Assembly: GCF_015752285.1 (NCBI RefSeq) | Contig: NZ_JADOUY010000001.1 | Span: 701,245-765,244, forward strand | From: Mycetocola_A sp015752285 | GTDB lineage: Bacteria > Actinomycetota > Actinomycetes > Actinomycetales > Microbacteriaceae | Direction of reading: 5' to 3' | DNA: 64,000 bases | Shown: positions 51,000 to 58,245 of the stretch, piece after piece | Position numbering within the stretch: position 1 is the first letter of the stretch | How the letters are laid out: each line of letters begins with the position of its first letter | Made by a program: the position numbers and the translations under genes | Notes under the pieces: generated by a model | What the model saw: only the letters and a program-made list of their open reading frames with translations | What the model was told of the DNA's origin: nothing | The model's database searches: none

Positions 51000-52112
51000 A
51001 TGAAAATCTCCGGTGCAGTGCTGGAAGAGATCGGGCGCGAACGCCCCTACGCCGAGTCCCGCCCGCTGTCGATCTCCGAACTCGAACTCGACCCTCCCGG
51101 CCCCGGTGAGGTTCTCGTGCGCATCGAGCGTGCCGGCCTCTGCCACTCCGACCTGTCGGTGATCGACGGCAACCGACCGAGGCCCGTGCCGATGCTGCTC
51201 GGCCACGAGGCATCCGGCATCATCGAGCAGATCGGCGACAGCGGCGATGCCGGTGACGTCGGCTTCGCGCTCGGCGACCGGGTGGTCATGACGTTCCTGC
51301 CGCGCTGCGGCAACTGTGACGGATGCCGCTCCGACGGCGTGCTTCCCTGCGGCCCCGGTTCAGCGGCGAACAATGCCGGGACGCTGCTCTCGGGAGGGCG
51401 ACGTCTGACCCGCGACGGATCTGCCGTGCAGCACCACCTCGGTGTCTCCGGATTCGCAACCCATGCCGTCGTCGACGCCCGGTCGATCGTGCGCGTCGAC
51501 GCCGACATCCCCGCCGATGTGGCCGCGCTGCTCGGTTGCGCCGTACTCACCGGCGGCGGTGCCGTGATCAACCTCGCGAAACCGCAGCCGGGTGACACCC
51601 TCATCGTCGTCGGCCTCGGCGGCGTCGGCATGGCCGCGCTCCTCACCGCACTCGCTGTCGGCGCCACGGTGATCGGCGTCGACGCCAACCCAGACAAGCT
51701 CGGGCAGGCGCTCGAACTCGGAGCGTCCGCTGCCTACAGTCCGGCGGATGCCGCGGAGCTCGGAGTGAAATCGGCCACAGTGATCGAGGCCGCAGGCAAC
51801 GTGCGCGCGTTCGAAACCGCCGTCGCCCTGACCGCGCCGGGTGGCACCACCATCACGGTCGGACTTCCGTCGCCGACCGCGCGTGCGGAGGTCTCCCCAC
51901 TCGGGCTCGTCGCCGAAGCGAGGACTATCGTCGGCAGCTACCTCGGGTCCGCAGTTCCAGCACGCGACATCCCGATCTTCGCCGACCTCTGGCGCGCCGG
52001 TCGGCTTCCCGTCGAGAAGCTGGTGTCTGCCGAGATCCGACTCGACGAGGTGAACGCCGCTATGGATGCGCTCGCAGACGGGCACGCACTCCGGCAGATC
52101 ATCGTCTTCTGA
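51000..52112 (+). CDS. Zinc-dependent alcohol dehydrogenase (MDR family)
   Basis: A 370-aa medium-chain dehydrogenase. Catalytic zinc ligands lie in AGLCHSDLSV and LLGHEASG; the structural zinc Cys set is CGNCDGCRSDGVLPC; the NAD motif is VVGLGGVGMAALLTA followed by VIGVDANPDKL. The sequence resembles the class III/AdhC-like group. It starts 89 bp after the previous gene with no strong ribosome-binding site. The substrate may be a primary alcohol or thiol-adducted aldehyde (mycothiol-dependent formaldehyde oxidation); undecided. Confidence 0.92.
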   Translation: MKISGAVLEEIGRERPYAESRPLSISELELDPPGPGEVLVRIERAGLCHSDLSVIDGNRPRPVPMLLGHEASGIIEQIGDSGDAGDVGFALGDRVVMTFLPRCGNCDGCRSDGVLPCGPGSAANNAGTLLSGGRRLTRDGSAVQHHLGVSGFATHAVVDARSIVRVDADIPADVAALLGCAVLTGGGAVINLAKPQPGDTLIVVGLGGVGMAALLTALAVGATVIGVDANPDKLGQALELGASAAYSPADAAELGVKSATVIEAAGNVRAFETAVALTAPGGTTITVGLPSPTARAEVSPLGLVAEARTIVGSYLGSAVPARDIPIFADLWRAGRLPVEKLVSAEIRLDEVNAAMDALADGHALRQIIVF

Positions 52113-52188
52113 GCGGCGCGTGACCCTACCGGCGGCATCCGCCCCGGTACTACACTTCAGCAACATCCGTCACGCGGAAGGGCACAGC

Positions 52189-52608
52189 ATGGTCCCGGAA
52201 ATCAACTACTGGGCGGTGATTCTCGCCACCCTGTCGAGCATGATCGTCGGCTCGATCTGGTACACGCCGAAGGTTTTCGGCAACTACTGGATGAAGGCCG
52301 CGAAGGTCACGCCGTCTGGCAACTCGAAGGATGCCATCCGACCGATCGTCCTCACCCTCATTGTGAGCTTCGTGACGGCGTGGGTGCTCGCCGGAGCCAC
52401 CTACCTGTCCTGGGATTTCTACGGCGGCAGTTTCTTCGTCAACGCCCTGTTCACGGGCATCATCCTCTGGGCTGGATTCACGGCGGCGCGCTTCATCACG
52501 CATGATGCGTTCGACGGCCGCCCGACCGGGCTGACGGTGCTCAACGTCGCACACGAGTTCGTGACGATCGTGATCATGGCGATCATCATCGGCGTCTGGC
52601 CGGCTTGA
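52189..52608 (+). CDS. DUF1761-like membrane protein
   Basis: A 139-aa protein with four predicted helices. The start INYWAVILATLSSMIVGSIW and YTPKVFGNYWMK, plus the later GIILWAGFTAARFITHDAFD, match the DUF1761 pattern. GGAAGGG precedes ATG 52189. Function unknown. It is separate from the dehydrogenase gene by 76 bp. Confidence 0.85.
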   Translation: MVPEINYWAVILATLSSMIVGSIWYTPKVFGNYWMKAAKVTPSGNSKDAIRPIVLTLIVSFVTAWVLAGATYLSWDFYGGSFFVNALFTGIILWAGFTAARFITHDAFDGRPTGLTVLNVAHEFVTIVIMAIIIGVWPA

Positions 52609-52648
52609 GTCTGTTTCGGCGCCCCGCACATCTAGGCGACCCCGTCTA

Positions 52649-52726
52649 CAAATTCAGGAGATCGTGGTCGACACGCCGTGTGGGAGCGCTCTCGTACGGC
52701 GTGTCGCAGAGGATCTCCTGAATTTG
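52649..52726. repeat. Long bipartite hairpin element
   Basis: Perfect outer arms of 15 bp (52649-52663 / 52712-52726, core TTCAGGAGATC), a symmetric 5x5 internal loop, perfect inner arms of 11 bp (CGACACGCCGT / ACGGCGTGTCG) and a 16-nt loop that itself holds GAGCGCTC. It starts 40 bp after the DUF1761-like gene and lacks a T-run. Confidence 0.85.
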
Positions 52727-52776
52727 GAGCAGCGGCAAGCGGTGAACGGATGCAGCAGGTTGGCACCGCCCGTCCG

Positions 52777-52832
52777 GAGCGGACCCAACGGAGCGGGTCG
52801 CTACGAGCGGACCCAACGAAGCGGGTCGCTAC
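52777..52832. repeat. 28-bp tandem duplication at a gene end
   Basis: Two copies (52777-52804, 52805-52832) differ at one base. The second copy covers the stop codon of the minus-strand TspO-like gene at 52829-52831. Confidence 0.8.
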
Positions 52833-53620
52833 GGAGCGGGGAGCGGGTGGGGCGCACGGATGCGTGCTGCGACGGTGACGAGGACGATCACGGCAACGAC
52901 GGCGATGGCCGTGATCGCGGTCGGAACAGACACGAGGTCGCCGGTGAGGCGCCCGACAGCGACCCAGGCGATTCCCCAGCAGAGCGACGCGGTCGGGGCG
53001 AGCCGGCCGCGACCGTAGAGGGCGAGCCCGACACCGATGGCGCCGGCGACCGCCAGGACGATGACGCCCCAGAGGTCGGGGGAGATCCCGGCCACGGTGA
53101 AGTCGATCGTGGCGAGGACGGCGGCCACGTTCGCCACTGTCGCGATGGTGACCCAGCCGAGGTAGAGACTGATCGTGCCGTCGGTGAGAATTCCATCGAG
53201 AAGGTTGGCGGGGCGGTAGATCAGGGTGATGCGGAACGCCCAGACCAGCACGATCAGAAGCAGCACGATGATGGGAACGCTCGCCCACAGCAGATCGAAC
53301 TGCACGCTGAGGATCCAGGCTGCATTGAGAAGCAGCGACAGGGTGATCGGCAGGCCGAGCCGGCGGTGCCGGTCGGCGGACTTCTGAGCAGGCAGGAGCT
53401 GCCAGATCGCATAGGCGATCAGCCCGGCGTAGATGACCGACCAGATCGCGAAGGCGGGTCCGTCTGGTGCAACCGGTGTGGCATCCGCCGAGAGAGCGCC
53501 ACCGGATGCCTCGGCGATCGGTGTTCCCCCTGCGGCACCCGAGCCGATGAACGACCCGACGAGAGCGAGCACGGCGCTGATGACGACGACGATCTGGCGC
53601 AGGCGGTCTCGAGTCCTCAC
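52829..53620 (-). CDS. TspO/MBR-related membrane protein
   Basis: A 263-aa protein with about seven predicted helices, longer than classical five-helix TspO (~160 aa). Segments PDGPAFAIWSVIYAGLIAYA, LLLNAAWILSVQFDLLWAS and ISLYLGWVTIATVANVAA match the tryptophan-rich sensory protein relatives. GTG 53620 is the start. Function in this subgroup is not known; the TspO fold binds tetrapyrroles and sterols. Confidence 0.75.
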   Translation of the reverse strand: MRTRDRLRQIVVVISAVLALVGSFIGSGAAGGTPIAEASGGALSADATPVAPDGPAFAIWSVIYAGLIAYAIWQLLPAQKSADRHRRLGLPITLSLLLNAAWILSVQFDLLWASVPIIVLLLIVLVWAFRITLIYRPANLLDGILTDGTISLYLGWVTIATVANVAAVLATIDFTVAGISPDLWGVIVLAVAGAIGVGLALYGRGRLAPTASLCWGIAWVAVGRLTGDLVSVPTAITAIAVVAVIVLVTVAARIRAPHPLPAP

Positions 53621-53705
53621 GGTGGCCTCCCTCAGTTCTCACGCAGAATGCGCAAGCTGATTCGACCCTAGCAAGGGGGTGGGGTGCTCGCCGGGGGAAG
53701 CAGGA

Positions 53706-53735
53706 ACGGGCGGATGCCGTGTAGCATCCGCCCGT
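53706..53735 (-). terminator. Terminator hairpin of hexapeptide-repeat gene
   Basis: A perfect 12-bp stem ACGGGCGGATGC (53706-53717) / GCATCCGCCCGT (53724-53735) with a 6-nt loop, 22 bp downstream of the stop of the minus-strand gene at 53758. Confidence 0.75.
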
Positions 53736-53757
53736 CTCGATCGCGTTCAGTCGCGGA

Positions 53758-54186
53758 TCAGGCCGCGCGCGTCATGTCGCTCTGCAGTGGCACGGGGCTG
53801 CGTCGGGACCCTGGGACCACGCGTCCGGCGGGCACAGTGCTGTCGCGGCTGATGTGCGCCCCGGCGCCGATCTTCGCGTTGATGCCGATGCGGGAGTGGC
53901 TGCCGATTTCGGAGCCGACTCCGACGGTGCTGCCCTCAGCGATGTGGACGTTCGCTCCCACGAACACGCCGGCGGCGAGGGTCACGTCGCGGTCGATCCA
54001 GCTCCCCGCACCGATCCAGCAGCGGCCGGCGATCTGCGCGCCAGGCTCGACGTATGCGGTGGGTTCGATATGGGTCGTCGGGTCGACTGTTGCGGTTGAG
54101 GCGACGAATCCGCGACCGTTGCTGTGGCGACGGTACTTCGTGATCTCGCCGGAGTTGGACTCGATCTCTTCGAATACTTTGCTCAT
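53758..54186 (-). CDS. Left-handed beta-helix (hexapeptide repeat) protein
   Basis: A 142-aa protein made mainly of hexapeptide repeats: AYVEPGAQIAGRCWIGAGSW, VFVGANVHIAEGSTVG, VGSEIGSHSRIGINAKIGAG. This is the left-handed beta-helix of acyltransferases and gamma carbonic anhydrase-like proteins. No catalytic His can be assigned with confidence, and the short N-terminus (SKVFEEIESNSGEITKY) is not a known domain. AGGAGATC precedes ATG 54186. It may be a small acyltransferase or structural protein. Confidence 0.75.
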   Translation of the reverse strand: MSKVFEEIESNSGEITKYRRHSNGRGFVASTATVDPTTHIEPTAYVEPGAQIAGRCWIGAGSWIDRDVTLAAGVFVGANVHIAEGSTVGVGSEIGSHSRIGINAKIGAGAHISRDSTVPAGRVVPGSRRSPVPLQSDMTRAA

Positions 54187-54288
54187 GATCTCCTTCGGCG
54201 CAGGACTGCAGGGGAGGCGGTTTTGTGCGCTATCACCAACAACAACGGGCAGGTGCGCACGATTCCTCTGACCCAGCGAGCTATCAGG

Positions 54289-54633
54289 TTACGAGTCGAT
54301 GAGGTCGAGCAGCTTCTTGAGGGCATCCCGGATGTCGTCATAATCGTTCTGCCCGGCCCTGCTCTCCGCTGAGATCACGCCGCAGCGGTGCACCTTCGAG
54401 AAGTCCCCGATCGGGAACTTGTAGTGCCCCTTGGTATCGGCGGGGTGCTCGTCATCGACACCGAGATGCCAGTGGCCGAAATCCGTCCAGCTGTGCTTGT
54501 CGAGAAAGGCGTTCTCCTCGTCGGCGCTCGGGGCGTGCTCGCTCCAGTCGTCGCGGTCGTCGCGCACGACCGAGCCGTCGCGCACGAGCTTTCGGGCCTG
54601 CCGCAGTGCGGGTTGGTTGAGTTTCACGGTCAT
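54289..54633 (-). CDS. DUF6582-like small protein
   Basis: A 114-aa soluble protein. Conserved-looking blocks are DRDDWSEHAPSADEENAFL, FGHWHLGVD and FPIGDFSKVHRCGVISAESR, followed by a helical end (DALKKLLDLIDS). This agrees with my memory of a DUF6582 family of unknown function. GGAG lies before the start. The region upstream (54706-54818) has repeated TGCTGCACTT sites that may regulate it. Confidence 0.75.
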   Translation of the reverse strand: MTVKLNQPALRQARKLVRDGSVVRDDRDDWSEHAPSADEENAFLDKHSWTDFGHWHLGVDDEHPADTKGHYKFPIGDFSKVHRCGVISAESRAGQNDYDDIRDALKKLLDLIDS

Positions 54634-54705
54634 GGTGGCTCCGTTCGTATTCAGGATCCAGATAACCGGGGGATGCGAGTTCCGACAACGGGGTTGCGCG
54701 CTGTC

Positions 54706-54818
54706 CGTGCTGCACTTCCGTGTCCGTGCTGCACTTTCATTCGTAGTCGACGGACGCGTGCTGCACTTGTGTGCCGATGCCGCAGTTGCAACTGCAGCAT
54801 CGGCATAAAAGTGCAGCA
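54706..54818. repeat. Repeated TGCTGCACTT sites ending in a nested palindrome
   Basis: CGTGCTGCACTT occurs at 54706-54717, 54725-54736 and 54757-54768. The last copy is the left arm of a 60-bp palindrome (54759-54818): 10-bp outer arms, 3x3 loop, TGCCGATGC / GCATCGGCA, 2x2 loop, and a self-complementary CAGTTGCAACTG centre. It lies upstream of the DUF6582-like gene and downstream of the DUF4097-like gene. Confidence 0.8.
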
Positions 54819-54838
54819 GGCGTCACCCGCGCACCCTG

Positions 54839-55771
54839 CTACCGCGACGTCTCGATCGTCACGGCGCCATTCGTTGTGTTCGCGGTGATGACACGGTCAG
54901 CGCGACCGTCACTCGGAACATCCGCTGTGTCGACCTTGCCGTTTGTCGTGTCTGCGTCGATGGCGTATTCGGTGCCGTCGTCGGGAACTTCGATCCGGAT
55001 CTGCCCGTTCGTGCTGCTCGCCGAGACGTCGTCGGGGGCATCGGAGAACGCGAGATCGACGGCGCCGTTCGTGGTTCGAGCCTGCACCTCAGCGGAGCGG
55101 GAGTCGTCGAGTTCGATGCGCCCGTTCGTGGTCCTGAGCTCCAGGATGCCGCGCGATTCGTCCACCTCGATCGCGCCGTTGGTGGTCGACAGGTCGAGGT
55201 CGCCGCTGAGGCCTTCGGTGGTGATTGCCCCGTTCCGCCCGCTGACGGTGACGTCGACATCGGCCGGAACCGAGACTTCCACCCGCACGCGGCAGTTATT
55301 GACGAGAAACCAGCCGCCCGGGCATCCGCCGCTGATCTCGGTCTCCTCGCCCGTCGTGCTCACGTCGAGATTCGGCCGCGTGCCCGAGTAGGTGCCGCGC
55401 AGCGTGACGCTGACCTCGTCGTCGGCGCCAACGGTCACGTCGATGGCAGCGTTCGGCATGTCAACCCGCACGAGCGAGCCGGCATCCGCATCGGCGCTCT
55501 CGCTGATGGTTGTTCCACGAAAGGCATTCACCGCGGCGATCGACCCAGCGACGATCAGTGCAAGGATCACCAACGGGATGCCCACGGCGAGCAGGATCAC
55601 GACGCCGGTGGGAAGTTTTCGTCGGGGTGGACCCGGCGGGTGCTGGCCCGGCGGGTATTGCCCCGGCGGCGCATGCTGCCCGGGCTGATAGGGGCTGGGC
55701 GGGTACGGGTCAGGCGGCTGCTGTGCTGGTCCGGGCGCGTGCGGTGGACCTGGCGGAGGAGGAATGGTCAT
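54839..55771 (-). CDS. DUF4097-like membrane-anchored beta-helix protein
   Basis: A 310-aa protein. A Pro/Gly/Tyr/Gln-rich cytosolic N-terminus (about 1-50) precedes one helix (PTGVVILLAVGIPLVILALI), then an extracytoplasmic domain with six TTNG/STNG repeats about 20 residues apart (STTNGAIEVDE, RTTNGRIELDD, RTTNGAVDL, SSTNGQIRI, DTTNGKVDT, NTTNGAVTI). This is the DUF4097 putative-adhesin pattern, forming a right-handed beta-helix. Often linked to envelope stress; role here unknown. Confidence 0.85.
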   Translation of the reverse strand: MTIPPPPGPPHAPGPAQQPPDPYPPSPYQPGQHAPPGQYPPGQHPPGPPRRKLPTGVVILLAVGIPLVILALIVAGSIAAVNAFRGTTISESADADAGSLVRVDMPNAAIDVTVGADDEVSVTLRGTYSGTRPNLDVSTTGEETEISGGCPGGWFLVNNCRVRVEVSVPADVDVTVSGRNGAITTEGLSGDLDLSTTNGAIEVDESRGILELRTTNGRIELDDSRSAEVQARTTNGAVDLAFSDAPDDVSASSTNGQIRIEVPDDGTEYAIDADTTNGKVDTADVPSDGRADRVITANTTNGAVTIETSR

Positions 55772-55882
55772 GCCGAGCCCACTTTCTGACGGACGCTCGA
55801 GGTCGGACCCTCACGCTCAGGGTAGCGACGGGAACGCCTCGAGGGGAGGGGTCCAACGTCCCGAAAACAAGCCGGGACGGGC

Positions 55883-55932
55883 TTGACGGGCGGCGGCATC
55901 CGTCGTACGTTAACAACTAATTGATTGATCAA
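55883..55932 (+). promoter_or_regulatory. Promoter and operator of ArsR-SRPBCC pair
   Basis: TTGACG (55883-55888), 17 bp, TACGTT (55906-55911). Just downstream, TTGAT (55921-55925) and ATCAA (55928-55932) form an inverted repeat with a 2-bp centre at about the transcription start, a natural ArsR site. Confidence 0.75.
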
Positions 55933-55946
55933 AGGGAGGGTTGATT

Positions 55947-56324
55947 ATGAGTGCCGAATCGGACGCCGCTTCACGGCTCGACCGCGCGTTCCTCGCTCTC
56001 GCCGACCCGGTGCGCCGGGCGATCGTGGCCAGGCTCAGTCGCGGATCCGCGACAGTGAACGAGCTCGCCGAGCCATTCGCGATCAGCAAGCAGGCGGTGT
56101 CGAAGCACATCCAGGTGCTCGAGCAGGCCGGACTCATCGGTCGGACGCGCGACGCTCAACGACGGCCGTCGTATCTCATCCCTGAGGCGCTCGAAGAACT
56201 CACCGCGTGGATCGACACCTACCGCCTGACAACCGAATCAAGCTTTCGCCGACTGGACGCCGTTCTGGCCGGTATGGCAACAGACGTCACCACCCCAACA
56301 CCCCAGAGAGAGGAAGAGAAATGA
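55947..56324 (+). CDS. ArsR-family winged-helix regulator
   Basis: A 125-aa repressor: FLALADPVRRAIVARLSRGS, then PFAISKQAVSKHIQVLEQAG and the wing RRPSYL. No metal-site Cys pattern, so it is of the SdpR-like type. GGGAGG lies 7 bp before ATG 55947. Its stop overlaps the SRPBCC gene (ATGA). It probably represses this operon through the palindrome at 55921-55932. Confidence 0.92.
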   Translation: MSAESDAASRLDRAFLALADPVRRAIVARLSRGSATVNELAEPFAISKQAVSKHIQVLEQAGLIGRTRDAQRRPSYLIPEALEELTAWIDTYRLTTESSFRRLDAVLAGMATDVTTPTPQREEEK

Positions 56325-56800
56325 CGAATCCAACCACCATCACGGTCCCGGAAGGGCTGCCGTTCATCGAGATCGTCCGCGACTTCGATGCACCGATCGA
56401 GGCCGTGTACCGAGCGCACACCGATCCGGAACTCGTTGTGAACTGGCTCGGACCCCGCGGGTACGAGATGCAGATCGATCGCTGGGACCTGGTCGCAGGC
56501 GGCGGTTACCGCTATGTGCACCGCGACGGCGACCAGGAGTACTGGTTCAACGGAATCGTGCACTCGGCCTCGCTCGAGAATGGCATCGTGCAGACCTTCG
56601 AGTTCGAAGGATTCCCCGGCGCTGTGAGCCTCGAGTACCTTGCTCTCGAAGACCTGGGCGACGGGCGCACCCGGGTCACCGGGCACAGCGTCTACCCGAG
56701 CGTCGAGGGGCGCGACGCCATGGCGGAAGCCGGCATGGAGAAGGGCGTCACCGAGGGCTATGAGCAGCTCGACGAGATTCTCGCGAAGGTGTCGACCTGA
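56321..56800 (+). CDS. SRPBCC (AHSA1-like) protein
   Basis: A 159-aa AHSA1-like protein: IVRDFDAPIEAVYRAHTDPE, VVNWLGPRGYEMQIDRWD, AGGGYRYVHRDGDQEYWFNG and the C-terminal helix GVTEGYEQLDEILAKV. This is the usual partner of SdpR-like ArsR regulators. The 4-bp overlap fixes the start. It would bind a hydrophobic ligand; none is known. Confidence 0.9.
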   Translation: MTNPTTITVPEGLPFIEIVRDFDAPIEAVYRAHTDPELVVNWLGPRGYEMQIDRWDLVAGGGYRYVHRDGDQEYWFNGIVHSASLENGIVQTFEFEGFPGAVSLEYLALEDLGDGRTRVTGHSVYPSVEGRDAMAEAGMEKGVTEGYEQLDEILAKVST

Positions 56801-56810
56801 CCGACCGTTC

Positions 56811-56880
56811 ACTGAAATCGCAGTTTCGCACCCAAAACCGCCTGCAGTGCGTGTTTTGGGTGCGTGATTGCGATCTCGGT
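56811..56880. repeat. Bipartite hairpin element, full copy
   Basis: Outer arms ATCGCA (56817-56822) / TGCGAT (56869-56874), extendable to 12 bp with two mismatches, a 4x4 internal loop, perfect 12-bp inner arms CGCACCCAAAAC / GTTTTGGGTGCG and a 14-nt loop. It lies between the SRPBCC gene and the converging gene at 56899. A decayed copy lies at 58134-58180. Confidence 0.8.
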
Positions 56881-56898
56881 CCTGGCTCACGCGGCCCG

Positions 56899-57144
56899 TC
56901 AGATGTCTGAGCGTCCCCGCTTGCGGGGCTCAGGCGGAGGCGGAACCTCTTTGGCCGCGATCACTCGATCGAATCCGATGGTCTCGAGCCCGCGTCGCGT
57001 CGCCACCGCGCAGTGCGTGTCGTCCGAGCGGAGAAACCAGCCGAGGGCATCCGTCGCCTGACCGTCGTCGAGCTGGTGTCGCACGACCACCCGGGTTCCC
57101 TCGCCGACCGAGCGGAGGAACTCCACGGCGCTGTCGCCCATCAT
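56899..57144 (-). CDS. Small SH3-like protein, acetyltransferase-associated type
   Basis: An 81-aa protein. The segment SVGEGTRVVVRHQLDDGQAT then DALGWFLRSDDTHCAVATRR and FDRVIAAKEVPPPPEPR resembles the short N-terminal SH3-like module found on some actinobacterial GNAT acetyltransferases (Rv0428c-like). No acetyltransferase domain follows, so it is a stand-alone module. ATG 57144 or 57141 are the plausible starts; an upstream extension to 57258 lacks support. Confidence 0.6.
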   Translation of the reverse strand: MMGDSAVEFLRSVGEGTRVVVRHQLDDGQATDALGWFLRSDDTHCAVATRRGLETIGFDRVIAAKEVPPPPEPRKRGRSDI

Positions 57145-57342
57145 GCGGTGCCTGCGCTCGCGGTGTCGAAATGCATGCTCCCAGCTTCTCACGGCGACCA
57201 TCAAGAGCGGCGAGTGGCGAGCGGCGAGCGGCTCCGGGAGAGCAATCGGGCGTCCCACGGAGCGCCGCAGGTCGAAAGGCCCCTAGCCGAGTCTTCGGCG
57301 CGAGGCGTAGCCTGTCGCCCAACGATCGACGAAGGGAAACCC

Positions 57343-58113
57343 ATGCCTGACATCACGGTCACTGTTCCCGGCGCACCCTGCTGGCTCGAACTCTCGACCT
57401 CGGACCCCACCCGCTCGCAGCAGTTCTACACCGACCTCTTCGGGTGGGACGCCGAGACCGGCGATGACGTGCTCTATGGCGGATACGTCAGTTTCAGCTC
57501 CACCGGCCGCCGCATCGCCGGTGCCATGAAGAAGGAGGAGAGCGCGCCGTATCCCGACAGCTGGTCGGTCTACCTCCTGACGACGGATGCCACGCAGACC
57601 GCCGCCGACATCGCCGAAGCCGGCGGCACCAACATGTTCGAGCCCATGAACGTGCCCGAGATGGGCGTGATGGGGTTCGCCGCGGACTCCATTGGGGCAT
57701 CCGTCGGTTATTGGCAGCCGGGCCACCACACCGGCTTCCAGGTCGAGCGGGAGCACGGGGCGCCGGTGTGGTGCGAGCTGCTCGCCTCCGACTTCGAGAA
57801 GGCCGTCACGTTTTACGAGCATGCGTTCGGCTGGACCCTCAAGGACGAGGGAACCGGCGACGACTTCCGGTACAAGACGTTCGAGCGTGACGGGGTGCCG
57901 TATGCCGGGATCTACGACGCGGCCGCGACACTCGCCGAGAGCGAGTCGGCCAGCTGGGCGGTGTACTTCGGTGCGGATGACGTCGACGCGACGGTGGCCA
58001 AGGCAGTCGAGCTCGGTGCCACGGTGAAGGATGCCGCGGAGGACACCGAATACGGCCGCATCGCGTCGGTCACCGACCCGACGGGAGCGGTGCTGCGACT
58101 GATGTCGTTCTGA
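57343..58113 (+). CDS. VOC-family protein, two glyoxalase-like domains
   Basis: A 256-aa protein with two vicinal-oxygen-chelate modules: CWLELSTSDPTRSQQFYTDL (domain 1) and VWCELLASDFEKAVTFYEHA (domain 2), each followed by a betaalphabetabetabeta unit ending near PEMGVMGFAADSIG and RIASVTDPTGAVLRL. GAAGGG precedes ATG 57343. Such tandem VOC proteins occur widely in actinobacteria, function usually unknown; a metal-dependent lyase or resistance role is possible. Confidence 0.88.
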   Translation: MPDITVTVPGAPCWLELSTSDPTRSQQFYTDLFGWDAETGDDVLYGGYVSFSSTGRRIAGAMKKEESAPYPDSWSVYLLTTDATQTAADIAEAGGTNMFEPMNVPEMGVMGFAADSIGASVGYWQPGHHTGFQVEREHGAPVWCELLASDFEKAVTFYEHAFGWTLKDEGTGDDFRYKTFERDGVPYAGIYDAAATLAESESASWAVYFGADDVDATVAKAVELGATVKDAAEDTEYGRIASVTDPTGAVLRLMSF

Positions 58114-58133
58114 GCGGGCGCAGCTTTGCCCAG

Positions 58134-58180
58134 ATCGCAGTTCGGCACCCAAAGCCCGCCGTGCTGGCGCGTTTGAGTGC
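58134..58180. repeat. Degenerate copy of the 56811 hairpin element
   Basis: The left half ATCGCAGTTCGGCACCCAAA closely follows the element at 56817, while the right half is only weakly conserved (GCGTTTGAGTGC). It lies after the VOC gene. Confidence 0.55.
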
Positions 58181-58185
58181 TCAAG

Positions 58186-58203
58186 TGCGCTCTCGCGAGC
58201 GCA
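58186..58203 (-). terminator. Short hairpin after the PHP gene
   Basis: TGCGCTC (58186-58192), loop TCGC, GAGCGCA (58197-58203): a perfect 7-bp stem about 35 bp beyond the stop of the minus-strand PHP gene. Confidence 0.5.
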
Positions 58204-58245
58204 GGCCGCGCAGGCCGCGCAGGCCGCGCAGGCCGCTCAAGCCGC
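58201..58245. repeat. 9-bp tandem repeat at the PHP gene end
   Basis: Four exact copies of GCAGGCCGC (58201-58236) and a fifth degenerate copy (58237-58245) that carries the stop codon. The array runs from the non-coding flank into the last codons of the minus-strand gene. Confidence 0.9.

Noticed and set aside
58201..58236. Possible CRISPR-like array
   Set aside because: The repeats are 9 bp, contiguous and without spacers; there are no cas genes nearby.
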